This document shows, one piece after another, positions 19,721-41,549 of a DNA stretch of 64,000 nucleotides (positions are counted from its first letter, which is position 1; the number at the start of each line of letters is the position of its first letter). A program made the translations under genes and the position numbers. A model generated the notes under the pieces. That model had not been told where the DNA came from and made no database searches. It worked only from the letters and a program-made list of their open reading frames with translations. The DNA lies in the NCBI GenBank assembly GCA_039621445.1, contig CP154954.1, positions 59,506,847 through 59,570,846 of the forward strand. The letters run 5' to 3'. Origin of the DNA: Euglena gracilis. Taxonomy: Eukaryota; Euglenida; Euglenophyceae; Euglenales.

Positions 19721-20079
19721 TAGAAATATGGACCATTCCTGTCAACCGAACTTGATGTTCTTGTGCACAGATTTCAACACGTTGTGTTGGTTGCTCCACC
19801 GGGTCGATCCCGGATGCGTCAAGATGGTACCCCCAGTCCTCTAGGTTTCCTCAATGTAGCACTGCCTGTGAAGCAAGGGAGCAAAATCCTGCATCATGCC
19901 TGCAGCACACCTTTGGTAATGATGATCATGGAAATAACTATCCAATTGGTGGGCTTTTTCATAACAGCCTGGCCACAGCGTGGCCAAGCTCTGCGGCGTG
20001 TGCCCAGCAGTTCAATGGGATACAACTCTGGCTGTTGTTCAGAGCGCTCACGGCTCCTTGGATGTTGCGGGCGTTGGGG

Positions 20080-20280
20080 GGTCGGCACCCCCCCCCCTCA
20101 CCGACCCCCTCGCCACGCCATTCCCCCCCTTTTTCAGACCCCCTCGCCACGCCATGTCAGGCCCACCAGATAAGAAAAATTGGCAGACCCCCGCGCACCC
20201 CTCCCCCCACCTCCGGGACCCCCTCGCCACGCCACCCCCCCCCCCTAGCCGGACTCCTCGCCACGGCGTGCCGACCACCC
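20080..20280 (+). mobile_element. Element J, copy 2
   Basis: Begins GGGGGGTCGGCAC and ends GTGCCGACCACCC, with three GACCCCCTCGCCACGCCA-like units and CATGTCAGGCC inside. Confidence 0.7.
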
Positions 20281-20322
20281 GTTGTCCGCACAGGCAGCCA
20301 CCACTTTGCAACCCACAGATAG

Positions 20323-20472
20323 AAGATCGCGCACACAACCCTCACCAAAGATGAGAAATTGGACCTGCCCATTACAAATGGCACACCTCCAGACATTCAT
20401 GCAATTTTTCTGTTGTCGCACGGGTGGTCATACGATGGAAGCGGATCATCATGGGATGTAGCGATGGATTAA
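20323..20472 (+). CDS. Possible terminal exon, unrecognised
   Basis: After ACCCACAGATAG (a plausible acceptor) the frame reads 49 codons to a TAA at 20472, with balanced composition (LTKDEKLDLPITNGTPPD, then a segment rich in S, G, W and D). No family recognised. Upstream exons would have to lie beyond element J2. Adjacent text at 20480-20750 also has a coding look in another frame (SFGTAPEPVAANTSADSASP) but no splice model is convincing. Confidence 0.3.
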   Translation, partial: KIAHTTLTKDEKLDLPITNGTPPDIHAIFLLSHGWSYDGSGSSWDVAMD

Positions 20473-20786
20473 GTGGCTTGGCGGTCACGGCGATGCACTC
20501 ACAACATTGTTGTGATCCTCTCACCCATCGATCATCAAAGACACACTCTCAACTTGCACTCTCACAGGCTGTGGTACAGGCAGCCGACTCATCTTTGCAA
20601 TGTCCTTTGGGACAGCACCTGAACCTGTGGCCGCAAATACTTCGGCAGATTCTGCATCTCCATACCAGTCACAGCGGAGAACGATAGTCCATACTGCACT
20701 TGTAGCATCGCCAAGAGACTATTTGTCCTGCTGGGGGGGGGGACCAAATGATCGGTCGGCGCATGCAAACAATGTGCATTGGAGAC

Positions 20787-21045
20787 TCGGCACGGGGGGG
20801 GGGGGGTGAGCAGCCGCGCGGGCGGCACGCGTCCTAAAATCAGTTATTTTCGGGTCCCAAAAGTGGTCATTTTTGGCCATTTTTGGGCCATTTTTGATTA
20901 AAAAATACTTTTTGGGTCGTGCGGAGCGCGCGGCCCCCAAAATTGTCATTTGATTTCCAAAAATGGTCATTTTTGACCATTTTCGGGCCTCATAAAAGTC
21001 ATTTTTCCGTGAATTTTTTTTCTTGGGCATGCTAGGCACAATGGG
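20787..21045. mobile_element. Element E, degenerate copy 3
   Basis: Left end GGAGACTCGGCAC, right end near CATGCTAGGCACAATGGGAGG; interior with CGGGTCCCAAAAGTGGTCAT and the GCGGAGCGCGCGG palindrome. Ends have drifted from GGAGGCTAGGC, so this copy is older than E1 and E2. Confidence 0.65.
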
Positions 21046-21261
21046 AGGAGGGGGGGGGTCGAGGGGGGGGCAAGCGGCGAGAGGTGTTTTTTTTTCGGTG
21101 TGTCTTGATGCCAAGCGCTCTTTCATTCTTGTATTGAAGACACTTTCCCATGGGCAGTGTTTGCATTGTACACTCAGCGCCTTCCTATTTTTTCAATGAA
21201 AATATTGAAAATATTGAAAATTTCTGAAAAAATAAAAAAAATTGTGAAAATTGCCCAGTCT

Positions 21262-21282
21262 TGTCCCAGGTTCAATCCCTGG
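21262..21282 (+). repeat. Isolated B-box-like site
   Basis: CCCAGGTTCAATCCCTGG is a T-arm-like hairpin with a B box. No acceptor or A box is visible nearby, so it is at most a tRNA or SINE relic. A short repeat D relic (CCGTCCGTCCG) lies at 21365-21425. Confidence 0.4.
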
Positions 21283-21567
21283 TCGCATTCTTTCTTGGGT
21301 GTGCTTAATTTTTTTCTGCGCGTGCTTTTTTTGGCCAGCTGGCCAGAGATTTTTTGACTTCAGCTGTCCGTCCGGACCGTCAGGAGGCTTCCGTCCGTCC
21401 GCCGTCCGTCCGTCCGTCCGTTGTCCCCGTGGTCCGTAGTGACATTCTATGACATTTTGAGCCATTTTTATGACATTTTGGAACTTCTCATTACATTTTA
21501 GAACCGGCTTCCAAGACCCCTTTCTCACGGATGCATCCGGCGTCCGGAATCAGGGAGTTATTCATTT

Positions 21568-21786
21568 CGGGGGGTTGGTACACCCCCACCCCCTCTCCGA
21601 GGGGCTCGCCACACCATTTCCCCCCCTCCCCCCCCCCCCTAGTCGGACCCCCTCGCCACGCCACCTGATACATTTGATTTTGCAACCATGGTACACCCCC
21701 CCCCATCCGAGACCCCCTCGCCACGCCATTTTCCCGCCATCCCCCCCCCCTATTCGGACCCCCTCGCCACGGCGTACCAACCCCCC
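21568..21786 (+). mobile_element. Element J, copy 3, with target duplication
   Basis: Starts CGGGGGGTTGGTACACC and ends GGCGTACCAACCCCCC; flanked by TTCATTT at 21561-21567 and 21787-21793. About 219 bp. Interior with three CGGACCCCCTCGCCACGCCA-like units. The duplication is 7 bp, perhaps 8 with a changed last base. Confidence 0.75.
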
Positions 21787-21885
21787 TTCATTTACTCCAA
21801 ATGCAAAACCTGGTGACAATGAAGGGAAGGAAACTGTCCAACTGGGGAGTGTATTTGTGAATCTCATTTCCTTTTCCTTTTCAAG

Positions 21886-22311
21886 ATGATGTGGCTGGAT
21901 GATCAATTCCATCCTGGCCGGAGGCAGCATGTGCCGTTTGTTATCTTTTTGTCCACCTTCGTTGCGAGCTTCCTGCTCTGTACTTTGTCAGCCCGAACTA
22001 TCGGCATTCTGATATGGGACCCAATTGGACTGGCCACGCCTCCTGCAAGTATTCCAGCCATGGTTGTTTTGTTTGTGGTGTTCACCCCTTCCAATTCCCC
22101 CCTGATCTTGCCAAATTGGCAAATGATGGTGGGGGGGGGGGGTTCGCAACCCTTCCATGCCTTGTTGCGGAAAAAAAAATCGTTCGGCGGGGGGGCCATG
22201 CCAATTGGGGGGGGGGCTAATTGGCCTCGGGGGACAAGACCTGCCAACCTTGGTACCATGACCCCCCTAAATGACCTGATGTTGCTTCAGGACACCATGC
22301 CCCCCATGTAA
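21886..22311 (+). CDS. Uncertain ORF with a membrane-like segment
   Basis: Open for 141 codons to 22311. The first 70 residues include a hydrophobic stretch FVIFLSTFVASFLLCTLSA and read plausibly; beyond about 22120 the frame crosses G runs and loses a coding look. It may be one exon of an unrecognised membrane protein, ending near TGTTCACCCC. Weak support. Confidence 0.25.
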   Translation: MMWLDDQFHPGRRQHVPFVIFLSTFVASFLLCTLSARTIGILIWDPIGLATPPASIPAMVVLFVVFTPSNSPLILPNWQMMVGGGGSQPFHALLRKKKSFGGGAMPIGGGANWPRGTRPANLGTMTPLNDLMLLQDTMPPM

Positions 22312-22319
22312 GACCCCCC

Positions 22320-23330
22320 CGTGCAAGACCCCCTCCTGGGATTTTGGCTCTGCGGGGGTCTTATATGGGTGGGCATGGTACTTTTCTAATGAATTCCCAA
22401 TGGGCCGGCATCATCCGGCACCAGCCGGACTCCCTGAGGGGTCATTCTTTATGGGGGGGGGGACCGCAGGAAGGGCTCAGAGAACCTCCAAAAGATGTTT
22501 GTTTTGAAAATGTGAATATTTGCCACATTCATGAAAAATACAAAAGTGGATACCCTCACCCCCCTTATTTGGCTCCTTCAGACCCCCAATTAGCCATGGG
22601 GGGGACAATTAGGGGGGGGGGGGGGCTCGAGGACCCCTACAGTCCTTGGGCGTAAATTGTCCCCCCCCGAAAAATTTAACCCCCTGAAATTTGGGAATTT
22701 TCCTGGTTTTGCAAAAGGCTCCGAAACGGGCGAAAACTCCCCCCCCCTTCAGCCCCAGAGTAACAGCTAAGACAGGTGGGTTGGAACTTTTTTTTGTACA
22801 TGCCAGGGCATCACAGCTTCACCACTTGCCTGGTTCCTGGGTCGAAGACTTGCCAGCTTTTGGGTATTTTGTCCATTGAACCATCCTCGGCATGTATCTA
22901 TCAATAAGACCCACCGCCCTAAACAGAGGTGTTCGGGAATATACCATAACAACCCCACAACATACGGCAAATGAATTCCGAATCCCGGTGGGCTTCATGG
23001 CTTCAAAGAATAGAAGGGACGGGACAAAATGCCCGAAACGGCCGAAAATCCCCCCCCCTTGGTCAAGAGCCCAAAAAACCCTCCCTGGGGGGGATTTACG
23101 CCCAGGGACTGTACCCCCAAATTTTTTCCCTGTGCAAAAATTGTCGATTTTTTGAGCATACACTTTTTCTTATCCGGCGAATTTTAAAACTTTCGAAACG
23201 GACATTTTTGGAGGTTTTCTGAGCCCTTTTTGCGGCCTTGCCGAAATTGGTGTCCCGGAGGCCAATTAGGGGGGGGGGCAAATAGGGGGGTGAGGGTACA
23301 TTTTGCACAGGTGAAGAAAATTAGCCTACC
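22320..23330. other. Stretch of G/C-run repeats without a gene
   Basis: Alternating C and G homopolymers with unique text between. No ORF with coding composition. From 23330 on, GTACCCCCTGGGGGGGAGGTAC is palindromic. Confidence 0.4.
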
Positions 23331-23340
23331 CCCCCAACCA

Positions 23341-23705
23341 TCCCCCCCCATTATGTACCCCCTGGGGGGGAGGTACATAATGGGGGGGGTCAGTCCCATA
23401 GGAATGCACCCAGGGGGGTCGGCACCCCCCCCCCCCTCACCGACCCCCTCGCCACGCCATTTTACCCCCCCTCCCCCCCCTTTCAGACCCCCTCGCCACG
23501 CCATGTCAGGCCTGCCAAAGAAAATTTTCTTGGCAAACTCCCGCGCACCCCCCCCCCCCATCCAGGACCCCCTCGCTATGCCAACCCCCCCCCCAAGCCA
23601 GATCCCTCGCCATGGCGTACCTCCCCCCAGGAGGCCGAAACTGGGGGGGAGGTACATAATGCGGGGGAGGTACACAATGGGGGGGGAGGTTCACAATGAG
23701 CGGAC
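23341..23705. mobile_element. Element J, copy 4, nested in a GGTACATAATG repeat
   Basis: GGGGAGGTACATAATGGGGG and its inverse at 23341-23390, then element J (23413-23622, GGGGGGTCGGCAC to GGCGTACC), then three units of GGGGAGGT(A/T)CA(C/T)AATG at 23645-23700. It looks like J landed inside an array of this short unit. Confidence 0.6.
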
Positions 23706-23759
23706 GTGCCTGCGGATGGCCGGGCTAGGGGGGGGGGGATGGTAATGGTCCCCCCCCCT

Positions 23760-24640
23760 AAGACCAATGTTGGGTCTGAAGAAGCTTGGGCATTGGCCAA
23801 ATGGGCAGGGGAATGGGGTTAATTGCATTGTGAGGGCAACAGACCATGAATTGTTTTTTCAAAGAATTCCCCAAACTGACCCAAAAGGGCTTCCATTTGA
23901 AATTTTTTGCAACAATCAATGATTTTTCAAATTTGCCAAACATATGTTTATGCCCCCCCATTTTTCACCCAATTTTGGTCCAAATTTTTCTTTCCCCAAG
24001 AATTTCCCCCCCAGAATTTTTCCCGATTGTGGAGAGTTCTGAATGTCAATTTGGGGGGTACTTTCAGTTAGTACGCCGATTTTTTCCTCTTCACCGCCAG
24101 CACCCCGCCCCCATCAAACTTGCTGTGTGCCAGGAGGGAAAAAATTGCCGGATTGAGCTGCTCTGATGCATAATGAAGTTTGTACCGGACTCTGTTTTTT
24201 TATAACAAAAAACGGAGAGGCAATTTGCATTTGTGGTGACCCAGTGGAACGCAAGGTCCATAAATCCGGTCGATCCTTTGGCAGAGGGAAGGTTTTTGTT
24301 CATTTGGTTGCCCCTGTCACAAACCATGTATTATGCACTGGTTTGGTCAAACTTCAAAAATATGTCAGAAGTGTTTTAATTGTCCAGAGTTTTGAAGGTG
24401 CTTCCCCACTGCCCTTGCACAAACAGCCCTGCCCCGCTCACACCCGAAAGAGCTGTTGAACCTAAATTCAACCGCTTGTCACCAGTGCACACAGAGCTAT
24501 CCTTTCTGAAGGGTTAAGTGTTTTTTTTATGAAAAAATCTGAGAATAATGTCGTTCTTTTTTTTTTTTTAAATTTTTCATTGTTTCTGATCGGGGGGGGG
24601 TTCTATTTTATTTTCGACTGGATATGACCTCAATTTAGCA
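23760..24640. other. Stretch with a doubtful 97-codon ORF
   Basis: At 24166-24459 the plus strand has an open frame of 97 codons, cysteine- and valine-rich (ICICGDPVERKVHKSGRSF), with no recognised family. Nothing else in the interval looks like a gene. Confidence 0.25.
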
Positions 24641-24892
24641 AAACCCCATTTTGATAGGATTTTTTTCCCATCAAAAATTTCCTGTCTGGTGTTTGTTATC
24701 TTTTTTTTTCTTCAATAATTTGGCCGAAATTCCATCCTCTTGGAACCCGGAGTTTGCCTTTTTGTTTTGTGTTTTTCGAGGCCTTGCCTTCCCCCTCAGG
24801 ATTGTTTTCGGAAATCAGTTGAACGGGCAAGGGCAGTCCATGAGTTCAAAAAGAAAAAATGTTATGCTGGATGAAGAAATGCAAAATGATGC

Positions 24893-25062
24893 TTGAAACA
24901 CATCTCAGAAAACCTGCCAGAACAAAAGACAACAAAGAACACCGCAAAAAATTCAGACATTGGCTCCATCAAGAAAGGAACAGCACCAGTTAATTCCAGA
25001 AAGTTCAATGTTGTTACGAGGTTTCTTTATGCTGAGTCCTCACTGAGTGATTTTTTTCAGGT
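24893..25062 (+). CDS. Possible exon, unrecognised, lysine-rich
   Basis: The frame reads SENLPEQKTTKNTAKNSDIG and continues hydrophilic until a GT-AG-like context (TTTTTTTCAG at 25051-25060). Composition differs from the surrounding G/C-run DNA. No start or end can be fixed. Confidence 0.25.
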
Positions 25063-25159
25063 TTATTTTTTTGGGCTAGCATTTTGGGAAGCCAGGCGTG
25101 GTAATGTCCCCCCAAAAATTCTGGATGTTTTCCCCCTCAGGGAGTATTTTCTTGGGCTC

Positions 25160-25840
25160 GCCAGCTTGGGTAGAGGGGAGGTTCGGCAGCCCCCCCCCTG
25201 GTGGTCGGACCCCCTCAGCATGGCAAAATGGGGACCCCCCCCTGGTCAGCCAACCCCCTCGGCACGGACCATACCAATGAATTTTCCTTTGGGAAATTCC
25301 GGCTGTCCGCCATGGTGGACCCCCCCCCCCCGGGGGACTGACCCCCTCGGCACGGCAAAATGGGGACCCCCCCCCCCCCGGTGGCCGAGGGTCCTCGTCA
25401 GACATGCCGAACCTCCAGGGCAAAGTTTTTCTTGAGCCAGAGGGACCTTACCCCCCCTGGGGTGGGGTCCCCTCCGGCTCCAGTCAGCCAGCCTTTTTTT
25501 TCCAGCCAGCACCTCCCAGCCGGGCTGCAGACCCCCCCCCCCGGGCCCTCTGAAATAAAGTTTGGGCCAGCCCGGCAAAGCTGGGCTGGACTGAAAAATT
25601 TTTCGGCGCAAATCGCCAATAAATTTTGGAAATGGGGGGGGGTCAAAAGTGGCCACAAATGGCATATTTGAATGGGTATTGCTGTTTTTTTGGGGGGGGT
25701 CCCCGCCAGGTCCAGCCTGGCTAGCCGGCCGGACCCCCCCCCCCCGGGACCCTCCACCCCTTGAGGGGGTCCAACCAGCAACAACAACAACAACAACAAC
25801 AACCAGGGCCTGCGGGACCCCGGGGGTGCTTGAGAAAACC
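25160..25840. mobile_element. hAT-like miniature elements, degenerate cluster
   Basis: GGACCCCCTC(A/G)GCA(T/C)GGCAAAATGGGG occurs twice (25206, 25340). Then comes the block seen in other K elements: AAATAAAGTTTGGGCCAGCC, AAAGCTGGGCTGGAC, TTTTTCGGCGCAAA. The right end is GCTTGAGAAAACCCCTA at 25828-25844, matching K ends. The left end and target duplication are not clear. A short ACA microsatellite (25778-25803) lies near the right end. Confidence 0.5.
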
Positions 25841-26076
25841 CCTAGTAGAGGCAGTGACTGGTTGTCAATGTCTCGAGTGAGTGGCACTGTTCATTTTTTC
25901 GTTGTGGAAAGAAGTGTGGCATGCCCGATTCTCTGATCTGGTTTTTCAGCCACCTTTTGAACAAACAATTTGGCTCTTGGTAATTGGTCATGGACAAAGT
26001 CCTCAACTTCATTTTATTGAATTTCTGTAGATTTCTGCCACAAAGAACCAAAAATTTGGATTTTGGATGTTTCTCA

Positions 26077-26331
26077 CATAGGTTCTGAGTGCACAGGAAT
26101 TTGTCAAAGGCAGCTACGACTCCTTCTCTCGACCGCTCTGGCATTGCCCATCTCAAGTTGCCTCCTCTGCTGCCAAGGCAGTGGGTGTTGTCGCTGCATC
26201 TGCTTCTGCAGCATGGGCCATACAGGGGCCTGTGGTACCCACTGTGGAGCAAACCGCCTGGCTCCCTCCCACTGCTGTGACTGGGTTCCTTGCTGCCCTG
26301 ACAGTTGTGGCTGACGATGCTTTGCACTAGT
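26077..26331 (+). CDS. Exon with two hydrophobic segments, stop-terminated
   Basis: After the acceptor TTTCTCACATAG the frame reads AQEFVKGSYDSFSRPLWHC, then a small-residue helix (AKAVGVVAASASAAWAIQ), a proline-containing hinge, and a second hydrophobic helix (TAVTGFLAALTVV), stopping at TAG 26331. Two readings: the last exon of an unnamed gene, or, if spliced before the stop, part of a euglenid plastid presequence for the chlorophyll synthase just downstream, since those presequences carry two spaced hydrophobic segments. The second is speculation. Confidence 0.4.
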
Positions 26332-26859
26332 TTTTTCCAATGAAGATTCTCTCCTTCAAGTTCTGGAAGCGCTGTTTAATTTAATCTTTGCCCCATCAAT
26401 TTGAGGCATCGTCATAAACGACGATGGTTGGGATGACATACAAGATTGCAACTGCCGCAGAAGATGAAATGCCATTTGAGACACTGCGAGGAGTCTCGAG
26501 GCCAAGGGAACATTAACTCCACTGAATTGCTGATCTATGCCAGTTTCCTTGCCACTCACTTATCATAACAAAGGCAGTTACACAATGTAAAAGAAAGTGA
26601 AATTGTCTTTGTGTGGCAGGGATTTGCAAATTGGAGGGGGTTTGTTGTTATCAATTTCCCTCAAGCATCTTCAAATGTCACATTTTTTTTGTTGATTTTC
26701 TGTGATCTTTGCCATATTTCCCCCCATTAATTTCTTCAACAAATCCTCCGCCTTAGCCCCGATTCTCCGCAATTTTTCATCTGCATCATATTGTCTTTGT
26801 ATTTTCCTCCCATTTCCTTCTGACTTCCCGTCCATTTTCCCGCTCTTTGTTCCACACAT

Positions 26860-37255
<10,396 letters not shown>

Positions 37256-37339
37256 CGGTTCGCGCCGCGGCAGCCGCCCTGCGTGGGTCGTGTTCTGCGC
37301 TGTGGGCAGGCAACCCCCGGATCCCGCTGCCAGGGGGGG

Positions 37340-37830
37340 GGGAAAAATGCAACTTGGCCCTTCAAATTATGCAAGTCAAAAAAATGCAAAAAAATGCAAA
37401 AAAATGCAAAAAAATGCAAAAAAATGCAAAAAAATGCAACTTGCATGAAAACCTTGAGAAAAAGCTGGAATATGACAGAGCTTTGCTGCCTAAAATCAAA
37501 AAAAATTTCCAGGGCAAAATATTTTATGCAAAAAAAACGCAAAAAAATGCAAAAAAAACAAAAAAAAAAGCAAAAACATCCAAACATATGCCAACCAACT
37601 ACAAAATTTTTTTCAAATATTTTTATGTAAAAAAAAAAATGCAAAATGCACAAAAAAATCCAAACATACGGCAACCACTGCAAAAAAATTTTTCCAGGGC
37701 AAAAATATTTTATGCAAAAAACCTTTCCCCCTCTTTGATTATCAAAAAAAGCAAAAAAATGCAAAAAAATGCAAATTTCGGGAAAACCTGATTATGCAAA
37801 AAAATGCAAATTATGCAAGTTGCATTTCCC
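37340..37830 (+). repeat. ATGCAAAAA minisatellite and related A-rich text
   Basis: Eight units of 9-10 nt (AAAAAATGC) at 37373-37440, with further scattered units to 37820 interleaved with CATACGGCAACCACTGC-like text. It starts about 85 bp after the CHLG stop and may include its 3' UTR. No clear polyadenylation signal stands out. Confidence 0.85.
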
Positions 37831-37965
37831 CCCCCCCCTGCCGCTGCACATGCAAAGCTGAGGGGGCAACACAAGAGAGGGCAAACACATGCTTTCGCAC
37901 GGGGTTTTGTGTTCATATCGATACCCTCACACGCTTGAATTCCATATGCCCAAACTTTACACCAC

Positions 37966-38517
37966 TTAATCGGAAGAATGGACTCCTTGACAAACTTGTT
38001 TCTTCTTTCTCCAAACTGTGGTGAATGGTGAATGGTGCGGCGTGTGCATTGTGTGGCAGAATGCCCACGCTCGCAGCAAAAACAACGCAAGGCAAGGTTG
38101 ATTTGTCATCACAACATAGCTGTATGTGGCTATTTTATAGTTGCACATGGCCAAAGGGTCAGGGTTGTCTGACAGCGCATGGCATTGCTCCGTGTCCAGC
38201 ATGGTGACTGGCCCATGCAGATGCTTGCCATCTGAAGCCAAAGGGTTCTGTTCTGGAACATGATGGGGACTTTGTCATTGGCAACCCTCAACCTTCCCCT
38301 TGCCCCACAAAACCCCCTGCAAGGATTTGATTTTCCTCTGGCAAATTCTATTCACACAATTTACAATATGACCAGTGGGCTTTGATTTCCCATCCCGAGG
38401 TGTCAAATGCCAGAACCCCATTCCCATAAACTTAATCTTCACCACCTCCTCCCCGCCTTTTTTTGCAATCATTGCCTCCTGCAACTTATCAGAACGGCTG
38501 CAATGCAGAAGGTTCAA
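37966..38517 (-). CDS. Minus-strand ORFs, unrecognised
   Basis: 38517-38275 reads 80 codons, basic (IAKKGGEEVVKIKFMGMGFW, then GHIVNCVNRICQRKIKSL), ending in a stop. Further along the same strand, about 38090-38010, is a CFCCERGHSATQC segment close to a CCHC knuckle but with the wrong spacing. It could be a relic of a retroelement or an exon pair; no family is identified. Confidence 0.3.
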
Positions 38518-38601
38518 TATTGCATCTCATATTTTGATGGAAAAAGGTTGCTGTCATCATTTTGCGTGGTCCTGGGCAAAGACATTTCATTTCTTCCAAA
38601 T

Positions 38602-38688
38602 GGGGGGTCTTCTTTCAAATGAGCTGACATATGGGGGCCTGACGTGCCAGGCCCTCATATGTCAGCTCATTTGAAAGAAGACCCCCCC
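38602..38688. repeat. Hairpin with 40-bp arms
   Basis: GGGGGGTCTTCTTTCAAATG then AGCTGACATATG...GGCCTG pairs with its inverse across the loop ACGTGC, with one or two differences. Confidence 0.85.
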
Positions 38689-38699
38689 CCTTGGGATGG

Positions 38700-40340
38700 G
38701 CATTTCCTGAGGGCAGGCTCTGCAGTTTGGCATGAACGAGGTTTTACATTGAGGGGGCTGTGCGTTGTGGGGGCTTCATGATTGGGTTGAATGGACGATG
38801 TATTCGGGTGGGGTATGAATGGCTTCACAGTTCATTCCACTTTGAACAATGAAAGCTGAATTTCAGAGGTACAGCCACGGGTTGCATAGTATACACCAAG
38901 GGCAATATTTCTTCAGAATCCAGTGAAAAGTACTTCGCTCTGGGTTATGCCGCTGTATATGCTGACCTTTCCGTCACAGGGCGAGAGACCGACCGTTCCA
39001 CACTGTGCTCAAGATTTTGTGATGCCGCCGTCTCGACAGCGGTCTTTGTGATTACCGTCCTTACTGCACTGCACAGCTCCTTAACAACCCTTCCTTCGTT
39101 TGCTCCGCGAGGATGACAACCCAGGGACAAGGAATTTCATTATGAATCAGGGATGAGGGTCGGAATTTGTTGCCCTCGAGAAGTTACTTAGACAGCCACC
39201 TCCCACTGGAGATGCCTTGAAATCCAGCCTGGTCCTGTGCTTGCCCTCCTTGCCACTGTGTCGTCCACTCTGGGGTTCGGGCCATGAAACGTCCAAAATT
39301 GCCATGGCACTTTTTTAGGCGACCAAATTCGCAATTTTTTTTGTATCGGTGCGCGCATTTTCACATAATGTAAGGTTGGGGTCTAGGGCTTTTAACTGCT
39401 TGTGACTTGTGACGGTTTTGAACTGCCCTCCATTTGTTGATTTTCAAAAATTCCCAGTCTGAAAACAGCCCAAAATGGTCCCAGGAATGGGCCAAAATTG
39501 GCCGAAAAATAGCTGTAACTCGGGCTACACAAAGAGTTGGGGGAAAGGAATAAAAAGGTTGGATAGGGCATTCCAAGGGCTTCATTTTTGTTCTCCTGAC
39601 ATTTTCCTTGATTTTCCTTCCTCCAGTATTTTGGTCCAGAAATGAGGCACAGTTTATTGTTTGAGGATGGATGTGTCATCTGACTTTGAAAACCTTGGTG
39701 TTCAGGCACCACACAACGTCTGAAATGTCCACAATCAACAAGAGAATGAGAACGATGTGCATTCAATATGTAATACATACTGACATATGAGACCTCCCCC
39801 CTCTTCTTTATCCAAAAACCCTCGTCAGACAGCCAGACCCCATATCCATTGTTACCTGTAGCTATCCGTATTTGGAGGTCTGGCTTATTCATAAGTATCC
39901 GTAGTTAATTAATCGTTCTTATCTGTATTTGGGGAATTGGTTTATCCGTTCTTATCTGCCGTCTGTAGTTATTTGTGCTTCAAAAAAAATTTTTTTTGGC
40001 CCATTGTGCAAATCAACCAGTAGAATGGTTCATTTGCGCAATTGCATACAACAATCCCCCAAAGATACCAACCAGGGAGGGAATGCCACAGTTTCATTGC
40101 ATTTTTTTCCAGCTCCAAACCTGATAACATCTGGGATGGTTAGTGAGCACAAATGCGCACATCGTCCATGTGCGAATATGCATGCACCAACGTCGTTTTT
40201 GCTATTGCGTGGGTGTCACAGAGTCTTAAACATCAGTGGTGAAGGGATTGACAACTTGCCACCGAAATCAACGAGTAATCTGTTTGGCAATCCTCTTGTG
40301 TCCTCCTCATCAACCACCAGTGGCAGAGCTCTCCAACCGC
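38700..40340. other. Stretch without a recognised gene
   Basis: Mixed-composition DNA. Around 38945-39130 and 39590-39890 (minus strand) frames are open but short and without recognisable motifs. A short block at 39850-39965 repeats TATC(C/T)GTA(T/G)TT-like phrases. Confidence 0.4.
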
Positions 40341-40351
40341 GCATTTTCCCC

Positions 40352-40361
40352 TGTTATTGTT

Positions 40362-40451
<90 letters not shown>

Positions 40452-40452
40452 A
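40352..40452 (+). repeat. GTT trinucleotide array
   Basis: About 30 units of GTT after two TTATTG starter units. No gene frame can be tied to it. Confidence 0.95.
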
Positions 40453-40636
40453 TGCGCTTATTATTTCTATTCGGGGGGTGGTTCACACCAGTAGGTTGTG
40501 GTACGCTGTTCCGCCAGGGTTCGAGACCAAGTTTATTGAGAGTGGCCAAACTCCAAACGGGGAGGGGGGGTAGGTGTCGGAGTTTCGGTCCGACCGTCCC
40601 AGTAGGAGCCGCCACGGGCCAAAAGTAGGGGACTCC

Positions 40637-40730
40637 TAAGTACTATTACTGCTACTACTACTACTACACTACTACTACTGCTACTACTCCTCCTCCTACT
40701 ACTATTTCTACTACTACTACCACTACTACC

Positions 40731-40766
<36 letters not shown>

Positions 40767-40790
40767 ACTACTACTACTACTAAGTACAAA
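40637..40790 (+). repeat. CTA / CTG / CTC trinucleotide array
   Basis: Interrupted CTA units, then ten CTG units (about 40731-40763), then CTA again. Read as SSSS or VVVV in minus-strand frames; composition artefacts. Confidence 0.95.
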
Positions 40791-40982
40791 TAATAATAAA
40801 GAATTTTTCCTGGGATATGACAGTCGGTCGACCCGATCTGAAGTGAAACTCTCCAAAGGACAGGGGGTCCCTCCGTTGGATGGCATGGGTCCCAGGTCGC
40901 GACTGCACACGCAGGTGGGTGCAATTTGGGGGTTGGACCCCAAATTTGAGGACAAGCATTTTCAGGGTAAAAAAAATTGATT

Positions 40983-41315
40983 TTTCGAAAGGTGCCCGAA
41001 ATCGATGGGGAACTGCACGGACCCACCCGGAGACCGGAGACCCAAACCAACCATGGGGGACCCCCAAGTGGCCTGTATACACCCCACATGCCCCCGGCCC
41101 CTCCAGACCGTTTCAGGGCCTGTACAGGGCCCCCCAAAAGGGGTTCCTCGATTCTTCGAAAATTGCCCAAAACGGATGGGGAACTGCACAGACCCACCCG
41201 GAGACCCAAACCAATCATGGGGGACCCCCAAGTGGTATGTATACACCCTACATACCCCCGGCCCCTCCGGACCTTTTTTGGCCTGTACAGGGTCCCAAAA
41301 GGGGTTCCCACAAGA
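40983..41315 (+). repeat. Tandem duplication of about 170 bp, two copies
   Basis: Both copies run TTCGAAA(G/A)...GATGGGGAACTGCAC, GACCCACCCGGAGACC, CATGGGGGACCCCCAAGTGG, CCCCCGGCCCCTCC and GGCCTGTACAGG, with about 10 percent differences by eye. Confidence 0.9.
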
Positions 41316-41371
41316 AGCGTACCCCTTCATTTCTGTTTTAACAGAAATACCACTGCCGAAGAACGCACTTT

Positions 41372-41393
41372 GTTATTATTATTATTATTATAA

Positions 41394-41429
<36 letters not shown>

Positions 41430-41432
41430 TAT
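41372..41432 (+). repeat. ATT trinucleotide array
   Basis: Two ATT blocks split by ATAATTGTT. Confidence 0.95.
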
Positions 41433-41549
41433 TTATTGATTTTGTTTTTATTTTGTTGTGTTTTATTTTTTTTTTATTTATTGCGCGCGAGTTCCCACTC
41501 CGTAAGCAAGGGGGTGGGCCTGTATCACCCCACCTCCAGGACACCACCT

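Noticed and set aside
40236-40955. Poly-Val, poly-Cys, poly-Thr and poly-Ser ORFs
   Set aside because: Trinucleotide arrays (GTT, CTA, CTG) read in different frames.
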